Notes: generated from the sequence alone by a model not told the origin. A stretch of DNA of 64,000 bases from Filifactor alocis ATCC 35896 (GCF_000163895.2 NC_016630.1:620001-684000); one strand, 5' to 3'. Shown: positions 45,328-55,178, counted from the stretch's first letter. Numbers and translations: made by a program.

Positions 45328-46725
45328 TTACTCTGATAGATATTTTTCTTTCAAATATTCATCCATAGCCTTTGCAGCAACTTTTCCCGCTCCCATCGCA
45401 GAAATTACTGTAGCCGCTCCTGTTACCGTATCTCCACCGGCATAAACTCCTTCTAAAGATGTTAATCCATTTTCGTTTACAACAATACATTGTTTTCTGT
45501 TTGTTTCCAATCCGTCTGTTGTAGAAGTAATCAACGGATTCGGTTTTGTTCCAAGTGACATGATAACAGTATCCACTTCCATCTCAAATTCAGAATTCGG
45601 AATTTCAACAGGTCTTCTTCTTCCGGATTCATCAGGTTCTCCCAACTCCATTCTAACGCATCTCATTGCACGAACGCATCCTGTATCATCTGTCAAAATT
45701 TCTTTTGGATTTGTCAATGTGTCAAAAATGATACCCTCTTCTTTTGCATGATGCACTTCTTCCGCTCTTGCAGGTAACTCTTTGTCGCTTCTGCGATATA
45801 CGATATGAGATTCCGCACCCAATCTCAATGCTGTTCTGGCTGCGTCCATCGCAACATTTCCACCGCCTACAACTGCTACTTTTTTTCCTCTTCGAATCGG
45901 AGTATCATAATCTTCCAAGTATGCTTTCATCAGATTTACTCTTGTCAAAAATTCATTTGCGGACAATACACCATTTGCATTTTCACCCGGAATTCCCATA
46001 AACATAGGAAGTCCTGCTCCGGATCCGATAAATACCGCTTTGAAATTCTCTTCTTCGAACAATTCCTCAATTGTAACAGTACGACCTATGATAACATTTG
46101 TTTCAATTTTTACACCCAGTTTGCGAATCGAATCAATTTCATACTGTACAACTTCTTTTTTCGGAAGACGAAACTCAGGAATTCCATAAGTCAACACTCC
46201 GCCAGGTTCGTGGAATGCTTCAAATATTGTTACGTCATATCCTTTTTTTGCCAAATCTCCTGCACATGCAAGTCCTGAAGGTCCTGAGCCGATAACTGCT
46301 ACTTTAATACCGTTAGAAGGATCTTTTTTTGAAACATTCAAATCACGCTCTCTTGCCCAATCCGCAACAAATCTCTCTAACTTTCCGATAGAAACAGCCT
46401 CATTTTTGATTCCAACAACACAAGAACCTTCACATTGCGATTCTTGCGGACAAACCCTGCCGCACACTGCCGGCAAAGAGCTGTTCTGTGCAATAATCTG
46501 AGCCGCGGCTTCAATATCTCCGTCTTTTACTTTTGCAATGAAAGAAGGAATGTTCACTCCTACAGGACAAGCTTGAACACAACGAGGATTTTTACAATTC
46601 AAACATCTTGTAGCTTCCAACATCGCCTCGTTAGTGTCATATCCATAACAAACTTCCTTAAAATTGCCTGCTCTTACTTTCGGTTCCTGTTCTCTTACGG
46701 GAACTTTTACTTTTTTATCTATCAT
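45328..46725 (-). CDS. nfnB: NfnB: FAD/NADPH subunit, GltA-like (glutamate synthase small-chain family)
   Basis: A 465-residue flavoprotein. N-terminal cysteine clusters (CLNCKNPRCVQACPVGVNIP and CGRVCPQESQCEGSC, residues 42-105) bind two [4Fe-4S] centres. Two Rossmann folds follow: IGSGPSGLACAGDLAKKGY for FAD and VVGGGNVAMDAARTALRLG for NADPH. Alone it would be called glutamate synthase small chain, but the upstream NfnA partner and lack of a large subunit indicate the electron-bifurcating NADH-dependent ferredoxin:NADP+ oxidoreductase. Its ATG overlaps the nfnA stop (TAATG). Confidence 0.9.
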   Translation of the reverse strand: MIDKKVKVPVREQEPKVRAGNFKEVCYGYDTNEAMLEATRCLNCKNPRCVQACPVGVNIPSFIAKVKDGDIEAAAQIIAQNSSLPAVCGRVCPQESQCEGSCVVGIKNEAVSIGKLERFVADWARERDLNVSKKDPSNGIKVAVIGSGPSGLACAGDLAKKGYDVTIFEAFHEPGGVLTYGIPEFRLPKKEVVQYEIDSIRKLGVKIETNVIIGRTVTIEELFEEENFKAVFIGSGAGLPMFMGIPGENANGVLSANEFLTRVNLMKAYLEDYDTPIRRGKKVAVVGGGNVAMDAARTALRLGAESHIVYRRSDKELPARAEEVHHAKEEGIIFDTLTNPKEILTDDTGCVRAMRCVRMELGEPDESGRRRPVEIPNSEFEMEVDTVIMSLGTKPNPLITSTTDGLETNRKQCIVVNENGLTSLEGVYAGGDTVTGAATVISAMGAGKVAAKAMDEYLKEKYLSE

Positions 46726-47621
46726 TATTCGTCAACCTCCTCGCAGTCACAGCCCACAGGTCGATGTGTATCTCCCTCTTCATACTTCAACATCTTTCTT
46801 CCTTCTTCCGTCTTGAACATGGTTTGTCTTCGCATTGCTTCATCATAGTTTACCAAATGACCATCAAATTCCGGACCATCTACACAAGCAAACTTCACTT
46901 CATCTCCGACACGAACACGACATGCTCCGCACATCCCTGTTCCGTCTACCATAATAGTGTTCAAACTCACGATAGTCGGAATATTTAATTTCTTTGTTGT
47001 CATAGAAGCAAATTTCATCATAATCATCGGTCCGATAACCACTGCTTCATCATAAGCTTTTCCCTGATTATTTACCAAGTCTTCTAATAAGGCTGTAACC
47101 ATTCCGTGAAATCCAAAGGAACCGTCATCCGTTGCATAATATACATTTTTGGCAACTTGTTCCATCTTTTCTGTGAAGATTAACAAATCTTTTGTTTTTG
47201 CTCCGATAATAACATCTACATCCAAATTATGTTCTTTAAACCATTTTACTTGAGGATATACCGGTGCTGCTCCAACTCCGCCTGCAATAAAAATAAATTT
47301 TTTGTTCTTTAATTTTTCGATATCCTCGTGAATAAAGTCACTTGGATTTCCAAGAGGTCCTACAAAATCTCTCAATGAATCCCCTTCATTCAATGTAGAT
47401 AATTTTTTACTTGACATTCCGACTACTTGGAACACAATAGAAACCGTTCCCTTCTCTCTGTCGTAATCAGCAATGGTAAGAGGCACTCTCTCTCCTCTTT
47501 CATCAATCTTCACAATTACAAATTGTCCCGGTTTTGCTGACTTAGCCACTCTCGGCGCTTCAATATCCATCAAATATACAAGATTATTTAATTGTTTTTT
47601 GTGTACAATGCGATATCCCAT
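46725..47621 (-). CDS. nfnA: NfnA: sulfide dehydrogenase-like FAD/NAD-binding subunit
   Basis: A 298-residue subunit of NfnAB. A ferredoxin-reductase FAD domain (PGQFVIVKIDERGERVPLTI), an NAD fold (FIAGGVGAAPVYPQVKW) and a C-terminal [2Fe-2S] site (GTGMCGACRVRVG...KFACVDGPEFDG) are visible. The pair moves electrons between NADH, ferredoxin and NADP+. Start chosen at ATG 47621 because AAGGGGGAAAAA lies before it; an in-frame start 90 bases earlier gives a hydrophobic tail not found in the family. Confidence 0.9.
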   Translation of the reverse strand: MGYRIVHKKQLNNLVYLMDIEAPRVAKSAKPGQFVIVKIDERGERVPLTIADYDREKGTVSIVFQVVGMSSKKLSTLNEGDSLRDFVGPLGNPSDFIHEDIEKLKNKKFIFIAGGVGAAPVYPQVKWFKEHNLDVDVIIGAKTKDLLIFTEKMEQVAKNVYYATDDGSFGFHGMVTALLEDLVNNQGKAYDEAVVIGPMIMMKFASMTTKKLNIPTIVSLNTIMVDGTGMCGACRVRVGDEVKFACVDGPEFDGHLVNYDEAMRRQTMFKTEEGRKMLKYEEGDTHRPVGCDCEEVDE

Positions 47622-47990
47622 TTTTTCCCCCTTCAATAAATTACCGTTAACTGAATCATCCCATCCTGTAATAAAACATATTAAGTACATTATACTACAG
47701 ATTATACCCATTCAAAACTATTTTTATAACAAATATCCAACTATTTGTGTGTTTCTGCAAAATACTTTTTTATTCTTATGTTCTACTTTTTCTTTTTATG
47801 GTATACTTTATGTGAAATTATATTTTGGAATTTTTATTCGGAACCAACAAATAAGGAGTATTGATATTATCACTAAAATGATGCTCTGTACTTAAGATGA
47901 AATCATTTCATCCACCATTATTTTGAATCTTTCTGAATAAATACGATTCCTGTCAATATCAACAACTATTATTTTTTTGGAGGAATGACA
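47622..47990. other. Divergent intergenic region between nfnA and fda
   Basis: About 360 bases containing the promoters of both transcripts. TATACT at 47805-47810 may be a -10 box for fda, but no well-spaced -35 was found. No gene or RNA element is supported. Confidence 0.45.
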
Positions 47991-48878
47991 ATGAATACAA
48001 AACAATTGGAAATAATGCAAGACGGAAAAGGATTTATTGCTGCACTGGATCAAAGTGGCGGTTCTACACCAAAAGCACTGAAATTATACGGAGTGACAGA
48101 AGATCAGTACAGTAATGAAGAAGAAATGTTTCGTTTAGTTCATGAAATGCGTAAACGTATCATCACAAGCCCTTCTTTTACAAGTGAACGCATCTTGGCG
48201 GCTATCTTATTCAAAGTTACTATGAACTCTAAAATTGATGATTTATATACTCCTGATTTTCTTTGGGAGAAAAAAGGAATTCTTCCTATTTTAAAAGTTG
48301 ATAGCGGATTGGCTGAATTAAACAACGGAGTTCAATTGATGAAACCTTTTGAATTAGATGAATTGCTTGCAAATGCAAAAGAACGCCATATTTTCGGTAC
48401 TAAGATGCGTTCTGTTATCAAAGAATACAACGAAGATGGTATCCGCGAAATTGTAAAACAACAATTTGAATATGCAAGAGCAATCATTGCACAAGGCTTT
48501 GTTCCAATCGTAGAACCTGAAGTTGATATTCATGCAAAAGAAAAATCTAAAATTGAATCTTTCCTAAAAGCAGAAGTGGTAAAAGAATTGAAAACAATGA
48601 ATGAAAACCAAAAATTAATGTTTAAATTCACAATTCCAACAGAAGCCAACTTGTATTCCGATTTGGTAAACTTCCCTTGTGTTCTTCGTATTGTAGCTCT
48701 TTCAGGCGGATACTCAAGAGAAGATGCTAATGCTCTTTTAAGCAAAAACCAAAATATGATTGCAAGCTTCTCAAGAGCTTTGACAGAAGGATTAAATGTA
48801 AACCAAACACAAGAAGAATTCGATACAATGCTTAATCAGTCTATCGAATCTATTGTAAAAGCTTCTATAGAGAAATAA
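47991..48878 (+). CDS. fda: Fructose-bisphosphate aldolase class I
   Basis: About 295 residues, a Schiff-base (metal-independent) aldolase of the bacterial class I type. Visible are FIAALDQSGGSTPKAL near the N-terminus, GILPILKVDSGLAEL and the lysine-bearing LMFKFTIPTEANLY, plus RIVALSGGYSREDAN. It cleaves fructose-1,6-bisphosphate in glycolysis. ATG 47991 is preferred: GGAGG is correctly spaced, whereas the ATG at 47985 sits against it. Monocistronic with a strong terminator. Confidence 0.94.
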   Translation: MNTKQLEIMQDGKGFIAALDQSGGSTPKALKLYGVTEDQYSNEEEMFRLVHEMRKRIITSPSFTSERILAAILFKVTMNSKIDDLYTPDFLWEKKGILPILKVDSGLAELNNGVQLMKPFELDELLANAKERHIFGTKMRSVIKEYNEDGIREIVKQQFEYARAIIAQGFVPIVEPEVDIHAKEKSKIESFLKAEVVKELKTMNENQKLMFKFTIPTEANLYSDLVNFPCVLRIVALSGGYSREDANALLSKNQNMIASFSRALTEGLNVNQTQEEFDTMLNQSIESIVKASIEK

Positions 48879-48896
48879 TTTTTTATTAAAATATTG

Positions 48897-48959
48897 AAAA
48901 AGTGTGTTTTTGATAAAGGAATGAGCTTACCGGTCTATTCCTTTATACACACTTTTTTT
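48897..48959 (+). terminator. Terminator after fda
   Basis: AAAAAGTGTGT and ACACACTTTTT pair, extended by ATAAAGGAAT/ATTCCTTTAT, followed by a run of T. A long strong stem. Confidence 0.9.
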
Positions 48960-49113
48960 GATGTCAAAATAAAATTTCTACTAAAACCTAATAGAATGAT
49001 ATATCAATACAATATCGTACAATAATAAAAAATATAACTATTACTATGATTAATAAAGATTGGATTACCGGTATAGATTTTAGTACTATAAAAATAAATT
49101 AAGGTGACATACT

Positions 49114-50391
49114 ATGAAACAATACTATGATAATTTAATATACTATCGAAGAATATTTCGCCAAATGGCAGAAACCGGATTTTTGGAAATGAACACTACA
49201 ATTGAGTTGATTCGTCTTATGAAATCTTTTGGATTTCACGTGCGTTATGGACGAGAAATTCATGGGCACAGGGAAGGAATGCCGCTGAAAACAGAATTGG
49301 AACTCCACGCATCCACGCTGAATCAGAAAGAAATTCCATTTGATATCTCAGACATCAAATTAGGTTATACAGGTCTTATTGCAGACTTTGATACAAAAAA
49401 ACCGGGACCGAAAATAGCCTTTCGATTTGATATCGATGCTCTTCCAATCAAAGAAACAGCAGTCAGAGATCATCTTCCAAATCAACTGAACTTCCGCTCC
49501 AAAGACGAAAATACTTGTCATGCATGTGGACACGATGCACATATTGCAATGGGAATTGTTCTTGGCAAATATATTTCAGAGCATTACGATATGCTCTGCG
49601 GAAGTATTCGTATCATATTTCAGCCTGCAGAAGAAGGTGTTCACGGTGCAAAATCCATGATGGAAAAAGGATGTGTAGACGACGTAGATTATATGGTAGG
49701 CTGTCATATCGGAATGAACGAACATAAGGACACCATCGGTGTTGGAACAAAAGACTTTCTCTCTACCAAAAAATTTAATGTCACTTATTGGGGACGCTCC
49801 GCACATGCTGCAAATAATCCTGAACAAGGAAGAAACGCTCTTTTGGGTGGTGCCAGTTTATGCCTTACTCTCAACAGTCTGATTCAATACAGTTCTTCTA
49901 ACACCAAATTAAACATCGGTAGATTCTTATCCGGTCAAAACAGAAATATTATTGCACAAGATTGCTCTCTTGAAGCAGAGGTACGTGCAGACCACTATAC
50001 AACTTTGTCCGACTTGTGGGAACGAATTGTACAAGCTGTTCAAGGCACGGCACTCTCATTCGGGCTACAATATCGTATTGATGTTGTCGGAGAAGCACCG
50101 GATTTTAAAACGGAACATCCGCAATTTGAATCTCTTGTCAATAAAACATTATTACAACAAGGTTTCAAGACAGATTTTCAACCTTCATTCAACGGCTCGG
50201 AAGATGTCACCTATATGCTCAAAAAAGTAGAAGAAAACGGTGGGAAAAGCATCCATTTCTTAATTGGTGCAAAATTGGCAGCACCACATCACAATGAAGC
50301 ATTTGACTTCAATGAGGATTCCATGTTCTTGGGATTCTCTATGTTTACTCACCTATTTCCTATTATCTATACAGATTATTCTTCTAAATAA
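49114..50391 (+). CDS. M20-family amidohydrolase, AbgA-like
   Basis: A 425-residue metallo-amidohydrolase. Metal-site motifs are FRFDIDALPI, NTCHACGHDAHIAMG, QPAEEGVHGAKSM and, near the C-terminus, KLAAPHHNEAFDFNED. The extended N-terminal region and the last motif resemble AbgA (p-aminobenzoyl-glutamate hydrolase subunit) more than amino-acid acylases. No abgB partner adjoins it, so folate-fragment hydrolysis is only a guess. ATG follows AAGGTGACATACT. Confidence 0.88.
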   Translation: MKQYYDNLIYYRRIFRQMAETGFLEMNTTIELIRLMKSFGFHVRYGREIHGHREGMPLKTELELHASTLNQKEIPFDISDIKLGYTGLIADFDTKKPGPKIAFRFDIDALPIKETAVRDHLPNQLNFRSKDENTCHACGHDAHIAMGIVLGKYISEHYDMLCGSIRIIFQPAEEGVHGAKSMMEKGCVDDVDYMVGCHIGMNEHKDTIGVGTKDFLSTKKFNVTYWGRSAHAANNPEQGRNALLGGASLCLTLNSLIQYSSSNTKLNIGRFLSGQNRNIIAQDCSLEAEVRADHYTTLSDLWERIVQAVQGTALSFGLQYRIDVVGEAPDFKTEHPQFESLVNKTLLQQGFKTDFQPSFNGSEDVTYMLKKVEENGGKSIHFLIGAKLAAPHHNEAFDFNEDSMFLGFSMFTHLFPIIYTDYSSK

Positions 50392-50621
50392 TAGTTTTTT
50401 CATCTCTAATAAAAAGCCGTATAGCAATCACATTTATTTTTGATTTCAAAAATATCTCGCAATTTTTTCAGCATTAAGGAAACGGAAATCTATCATTGCT
50501 GATAAACAACAAGAACTCACTGTAGGAATAATACTTTGAAATCATGATACTATGAGCTGAGTGAAACTGAAAAATATTAGAAATAAAAAAATTTCTCATC
50601 TAAATCTTTGTCATAAAACAG

Positions 50622-50672
50622 AAAAAGACATTGCCGTCTCATCAAAAATATGAGCTCGGTAATGTCTTTTTT
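50622..50672 (-). terminator. Terminator after hslO
   Basis: AAAAAGACATTGCCG and CGGTAATGTCTTTTTT pair with one mismatch and have T-runs on both sides. It lies 36 bases past the hslO stop. The rest of the 50392-50708 spacer holds nothing else I can support. Confidence 0.85.
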
Positions 50673-50708
50673 GATAAATTTTTTGTTGAAGCAAATAGAA
50701 TCTTGCTA

Positions 50709-51596
50709 TTATTTCGGTCTTGACGCCAAAATCAACTCTTTCAAATCCTTTTCTTGAAACAGGTATCTGTTATTGCAGAAATGACAAGTGAGTTCCGCCT
50801 GTCCGTCTTCCATCAAAAGCTGTTCCAATTCATATCTTCCCAAGCTAATCAATGCCCGTTCCATTCTTTCTCTGCTGCAATCACAAAAGTATCTCGTTTG
50901 TCTCTCTTCAACAACGTTCATTCCTAATTCACCTAAAATAACTTCCATAATTTGCTCCAAGCGTTCCGCCTCATCCAACATATGGGAAATAGATAATACA
51001 CCTCGTAGATTTCTCTCTAATATTTCAATATCTTCTTCACTGGCATCAGGCATCAACTGAACAATAAAACCGCCGGCAGACTTGACGGTTCCATCCACAT
51101 CCACCAAAACACCTAACGCAACGGAAGATGGTACCTGCTCAGAGTTTGCATAGTAAGCTGTCAAATCTTCTGCAATCTCTCCGTTTGTAAGCGGATACTG
51201 TCCTATATAAGGTTCTTTCAGACCTAAATCTCGAATAACGGATACCGTCCCTTTCGTTCCAACTCCGGCAGAAACATCCAACTTTCTGTCATTTATACGA
51301 ATCGGCAAGTTTACTTCAGGATGAGCAATATATCCTTTTGCATCCCCTTGAGAATTTGATACACAAACCAACAAGCCTAAAGGCCCGTCACCCTTAAATT
51401 GTAGAGTCAATTTTGCATTTTTCTCTTTCATCATGACTCCCATCATCGTACCGGCAGTAATTACCCGTCCCAATGCTGCTGTTGCAACAGGCGTACATTG
51501 ATGAACTTTTCTTGCCTCTTCTACCATATCTTTTGAATCAATTGCAATCATATTGATTGTTTTATTGTCTGAAATTGCTCTTAATAGTCTTCCCAT
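50709..51596 (-). CDS. hslO: Redox-regulated chaperone Hsp33
   Basis: A 295-residue holdase activated by oxidation. The C-terminal zinc switch is YFCDCSRERME and CHFCNNRY (CxC and CxxC, about residues 237-270), intact. The N-terminal domain has TVSVIRDLGLKEPYIGQYPL. ATG 51596 follows AGGGGAAGTAAGA. Confidence 0.96.
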   Translation of the reverse strand: MGRLLRAISDNKTINMIAIDSKDMVEEARKVHQCTPVATAALGRVITAGTMMGVMMKEKNAKLTLQFKGDGPLGLLVCVSNSQGDAKGYIAHPEVNLPIRINDRKLDVSAGVGTKGTVSVIRDLGLKEPYIGQYPLTNGEIAEDLTAYYANSEQVPSSVALGVLVDVDGTVKSAGGFIVQLMPDASEEDIEILERNLRGVLSISHMLDEAERLEQIMEVILGELGMNVVEERQTRYFCDCSRERMERALISLGRYELEQLLMEDGQAELTCHFCNNRYLFQEKDLKELILASRPK

Positions 51597-51626
51597 TCTT
51601 ACTTCCCCTTCATTTTCTATCTTATT

Positions 51627-52370
51627 CTATTTTACAGCTACAAAAAATAATCGTTCTACAAAATCCAAATCTTTTTGTTCCTTATCCAAATCTCCATATA
51701 CAAAAACTTCACGATATCCCGTCTCTTGAAGGATTGTGGTCATTTCTTTAATAGAATATGCCCTTTGGGTTTGTTTCTCTTGCATCCTTCTATATAGCAT
51801 ACCCTCTTGTTCCATTAAAGTAATTGTCATTTCCACCTGTTTCTTTTCTTCATCATATTCGTTTTCCCATAGATAGATCATATCCTCAAAGCTTTGACCG
51901 AACACATTGTTCCCTAATATCTCAGAAAGCTTATATTCTGAAGAAATGTCAAATATAAATGTTCCGCCTTTTTTCAACCGTCTGTTAAGGTAAGACAATA
52001 GATTTTTTAGTTTATCTTGCTCTAAAATATAATTTAAGGTGTCATTTGACGAAAAGATACAATCTATTTCATAGATTTCAAAATCCATATTTTCAATGTC
52101 TTGTTCCATGAGTATGACTTTATTCCCAAACCTTCGCAATCTTTCTTGTGCCAAAAAAAGCATCTCTTCAGAAGTATCTACCCCAACCACTTCATATCCT
52201 TTGTTAAGTAAACATTCTGTCATAATGCCGGAACCGCATCCCAATTCCAAAATATGATGAATATCAGGAGTTCTCTCTAAAAACAGTTTCTCCATAAAAT
52301 CACACCACTGATTGTAGTCTACTTCTTCCATCAATTCGTCGTAAATTTTAGATATTACCTCATATGCCAC
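51627..52370 (-). CDS. Class I SAM-dependent methyltransferase
   Basis: A 247-residue methyltransferase. Motif I is ILELGCGSGIMTECLLNKGYEVVGVDTS; DCIFSSNDTLNYIL is motif IV-like and GGTFIFDISSEYKL follows. Substrate unknown. Start is GTG 52370 with GGAGG eight bases before it. It lies just upstream of hslO in the same direction, 30 bases apart. Confidence 0.88.
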   Translation of the reverse strand: MAYEVISKIYDELMEEVDYNQWCDFMEKLFLERTPDIHHILELGCGSGIMTECLLNKGYEVVGVDTSEEMLFLAQERLRRFGNKVILMEQDIENMDFEIYEIDCIFSSNDTLNYILEQDKLKNLLSYLNRRLKKGGTFIFDISSEYKLSEILGNNVFGQSFEDMIYLWENEYDEEKKQVEMTITLMEQEGMLYRRMQEKQTQRAYSIKEMTTILQETGYREVFVYGDLDKEQKDLDFVERLFFVAVK

Positions 52371-52433
52371 GAAACTTTCCTCCTTAAAATATAAAAAATA
52401 AAACCTACTTATGCAGATTTTATTTTTTATTTC

Positions 52434-52973
52434 CTATCTATCTTGGTCCGTCACTACAAATACATATGGAATATTTCTATAATAATCTCCAAAGTTCAAG
52501 CCATATCCGACTACAAATTTATCTTCAATCACAAATCCGGTATAATCAGGATTCACATCAACTTTTCGTCGAGAAGGCTTATCTAAAAGAGAACAAGTTC
52601 TCACACTCTTTGCACCCTTTGATTGAATATAATCTTTCACAAAAGCCATTGTTGTTCCGGAATCTACAATATCATCTACAATAAGCACATCATATCCTAT
52701 CATATCTGTAGAAACATCCGCCACCACTCGCACTTCTCCCGATGTTTCTTGGGAATGCCCATAACTTGAAGTTGTCATAAAATCAACTTTACACGGAACT
52801 GTAATTTCACGAACCAAATCAGCAGCAAAAATAAAACTTCCTCTAAGAAGAGAAATTACCAGCAAATTCTTCTCCTGATATTCTTTCGAAATTTGTTTTC
52901 CCATCTCTTCAACTCTTGATTTAATTTCCTCTTTGGAACACAAAACTTCCCAAACTTTTTTCTCAATATCCAT
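52434..52973 (-). CDS. hpt: Hypoxanthine phosphoribosyltransferase (second of two)
   Basis: A 179-residue HPRT with PRPP loop VLIVDDIVDSGTTMAF, flexible-loop MTTSSYGHSQETSG, and base-site YTGFVIEDKFVVGYGLNFGDYYRN. Clearly homologous to but diverged from the copy at 24066-24593. Follows the LacI-type regulator by 16 bases, suggesting co-transcription. The two enzymes may differ in hypoxanthine, guanine or xanthine preference; the sequence alone does not decide this. Confidence 0.93.
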   Translation of the reverse strand: MDIEKKVWEVLCSKEEIKSRVEEMGKQISKEYQEKNLLVISLLRGSFIFAADLVREITVPCKVDFMTTSSYGHSQETSGEVRVVADVSTDMIGYDVLIVDDIVDSGTTMAFVKDYIQSKGAKSVRTCSLLDKPSRRKVDVNPDYTGFVIEDKFVVGYGLNFGDYYRNIPYVFVVTDQDR

Positions 52974-52989
52974 CTGCTTAAATTCCTTT

Positions 52990-54006
52990 CTATTTCTCTT
53001 GATGTAATCTGTTAGAAGTTTCTCTCTCTATAATTTCATAAGGTAATTGTATATGTTTCTCTTTAATCGGTTTATTTTCTATTTTTTTCAGCAACAGGCT
53101 TGCTGAAGATGCACCGATATCATATAGCGGATGGTGCACTGCTGTCATTCTCGGTCTGACCCAACTGCATATTTCTGTATCATAATATCCTACGATAGAA
53201 ATATCTTCAGGTATTGATAGTCCATTATCTACCACAGCACCCATTGCACCTACCGCTAAATCATCGGAGCAACAAAAAACTGCTGTCGGTCTGTTCTCTA
53301 ACTGCAACAGTTTTTCCATTGCACAATATCCTTCTTCAAATGTATTTTTAACTTGTGATACAATCATTTTATCAACTGCAATTCCATGCTCTTTCAATGC
53401 GTTTTGATATCCCTCAAACATTCGTGTTTTTTCAATATCTTCAGATAATTTCATCTGAATCAGTCCGATTCGAGTATGTCCGTGTTCTAAAAAATATTTT
53501 GTAATATCATAAGATGCCTGTCTGTCATCTACTCCCGCTGATATTACATCATAATCCATAGCATTTTTGCTGATAAATACAGTCGGAATCTTCAGCTCTG
53601 CTGTCAAAGTAACTACTTTTTCCGTCAGACGAGGAGATATGATAATAATTCCTGCGACCTGTTTCGTATACAACAAATGAATAAATTTGATTTCTCTCTC
53701 CACTTCTCCATAGGAATTACACAAAAACAAATCATAATCATACATTCTCGCAACTTCTTCAATTCCATTCAAATATCCACCTACACGCGGTTTCGATACA
53801 TCCGAAACAATGACACCGATACACTGACTCTTCTTCATCACCAAACTTCTTGCAACGGGATTTGGAACATATCCTGTCTCCTCTACGACTTTTTCCACTC
53901 TTTTACGAATCTCATCGGAAACCGGTTTGGAGTGATTCAGCACCCTTGATACAGTCGAAACAGAAACTCCTGCCATTCTTGCGACATCTTTAATGGTTAT
54001 AACCAT
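52990..54006 (-). CDS. LacI/GalR-family transcriptional regulator
   Basis: A 338-residue repressor. N-terminal helix-turn-helix TIKDVARMAGVSVSTVSRVLN with the hinge GYVPNPVARSLVMKKSQ, then a periplasmic-binding-protein-like effector domain. Resembles PurR/CcpA-length members. Co-transcription with hpt raises a purine link, but CcpA-like carbon control is equally possible. ATG follows GGGAGGTATGGT. Confidence 0.92.
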   Translation of the reverse strand: MVITIKDVARMAGVSVSTVSRVLNHSKPVSDEIRKRVEKVVEETGYVPNPVARSLVMKKSQCIGVIVSDVSKPRVGGYLNGIEEVARMYDYDLFLCNSYGEVEREIKFIHLLYTKQVAGIIIISPRLTEKVVTLTAELKIPTVFISKNAMDYDVISAGVDDRQASYDITKYFLEHGHTRIGLIQMKLSEDIEKTRMFEGYQNALKEHGIAVDKMIVSQVKNTFEEGYCAMEKLLQLENRPTAVFCCSDDLAVGAMGAVVDNGLSIPEDISIVGYYDTEICSWVRPRMTAVHHPLYDIGASSASLLLKKIENKPIKEKHIQLPYEIIERETSNRLHQEK

Positions 54007-54112
54007 ACCATACCTCCCACAAAATATATAACAAACAATTCTTTTTTTCTTACTCTTCTCTTAATTATTTTTCTTAAAAAGATTGTATTTTTACGTTTGA
54101 TACTTCATTATA

Positions 54113-54772
54113 CTACAGATTAGCGTTTTTCTTCAAAATACATTTCACTTTACAAATCTTTTTTCCTAAATTCAAAAAATTCCTCTCATATTCTGTCACA
54201 ATATTATCCTCACAGCTTTCCTCTTGATGCAAATCGTAAGTTAAAAATACAATCTCATACTGAGACTCTTTCAAACATCCTAAACTGAATTCAAACAATT
54301 CTTCATTGTCTGTCTTAAATTCCAAGATTGCACCGTTACGACAAACTTTTTCGTACTTTTCCAACATAAGACCATGTGTCAATCGCCTTTTCGCTTGTTT
54401 ACTCTTTTTCCATGGGTCTGAAAAATTCAAATAAATTCCATCCAACTCATTTTCTTCAAAATATTCTTCCAAACAACTTGCATTTTTACCCATAAAACAA
54501 ATATTTTTCAAACTTTCCCGTTCTGCTCTTTGACAAGACTGAATTAAAAGAGCATCTAATTTTTCCATGCCGATATATGCACTTTTCGGATTTCTTTTAG
54601 AAAGTTCATACAAAAACTGTCCTTTTCCAACGCCTATCTCCAAAAAAATGTCCTTACAGTCTTGAAATTTCGTTCTCCACTTACCTTTCCACTGCTCCGG
54701 TTGTTTTACAAGATAAGTATCTTCAAATGACTCCAACTTTTCTTTAAAATATTTCGGCCTTCTGTATCTCAT
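54113..54772 (-). CDS. trmB: tRNA (guanine-N7-)-methyltransferase TrmB
   Basis: A 219-residue methyltransferase for G46 of tRNA. The SAM site is IFLEIGVGKGQFLYELSKRNP, and the tRNA-binding/catalytic motif is LNFSDPWKKSKQAKRRLTH, diagnostic of TrmB. ATG 54772 follows GAGGAGAAAGT. Confidence 0.95.
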   Translation of the reverse strand: MRYRRPKYFKEKLESFEDTYLVKQPEQWKGKWRTKFQDCKDIFLEIGVGKGQFLYELSKRNPKSAYIGMEKLDALLIQSCQRAERESLKNICFMGKNASCLEEYFEENELDGIYLNFSDPWKKSKQAKRRLTHGLMLEKYEKVCRNGAILEFKTDNEELFEFSLGCLKESQYEIVFLTYDLHQEESCEDNIVTEYERNFLNLGKKICKVKCILKKNANL

Positions 54773-54865
54773 ACTTTCTCCTCATTTAAAAATTTACAAC
54801 TTCTTATCCTCTGTTAATTTGAATTCAAATGCTTTTCTATTCCTTACAAAATTTTTTATTTTTAC

Positions 54866-54894
54866 TTGAAAAAACGGACATATTGTATTAAACT
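54866..54894 (+). promoter_or_regulatory. Sigma-A promoter of acpP
   Basis: TTGAAA (54866-54871), 17 bases, TAAACT (54889-54894), 45 bases upstream of the acpP start. Confidence 0.75.
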
Positions 54895-54938
54895 AAGTTC
54901 GAAACGGATTGATTACTAATGTACAGGAGGTTAAATAC

Positions 54939-55175
54939 ATGATTTTTAATGTAATTCAAGATATTATTGCTGAACAATTGCATATTGATAAAAAAGATAT
55001 CACTATGGACTCTCATTTACGAAACGATTTGAATGCAGACTCAATCGATGCAGTCGATATCATTATGGCTTTGGAAGATCGATTTGAAATAGAGTTTGAT
55101 GACAATGATTTAGAAAAACTGGAAACCATTCGTGATGTTGTTGAATATATTGAAGAACATACTTCGAAAGAATAA
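54939..55175 (+). CDS. acpP: Acyl carrier protein
   Basis: A 78-residue acidic four-helix carrier. The phosphopantetheine serine is in LNADSIDAVDI. It shuttles acyl chains in fatty-acid synthesis. Start at ATG 54939, with AGGAGG eight bases upstream; an earlier in-frame start adds ten residues absent from the family. It stands alone, outside a fab cluster, and ends three bases from the convergent pseudouridine-synthase stop. Confidence 0.95.
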   Translation: MIFNVIQDIIAEQLHIDKKDITMDSHLRNDLNADSIDAVDIIMALEDRFEIEFDDNDLEKLETIRDVVEYIEEHTSKE

Positions 55176-55178
55176 TTA

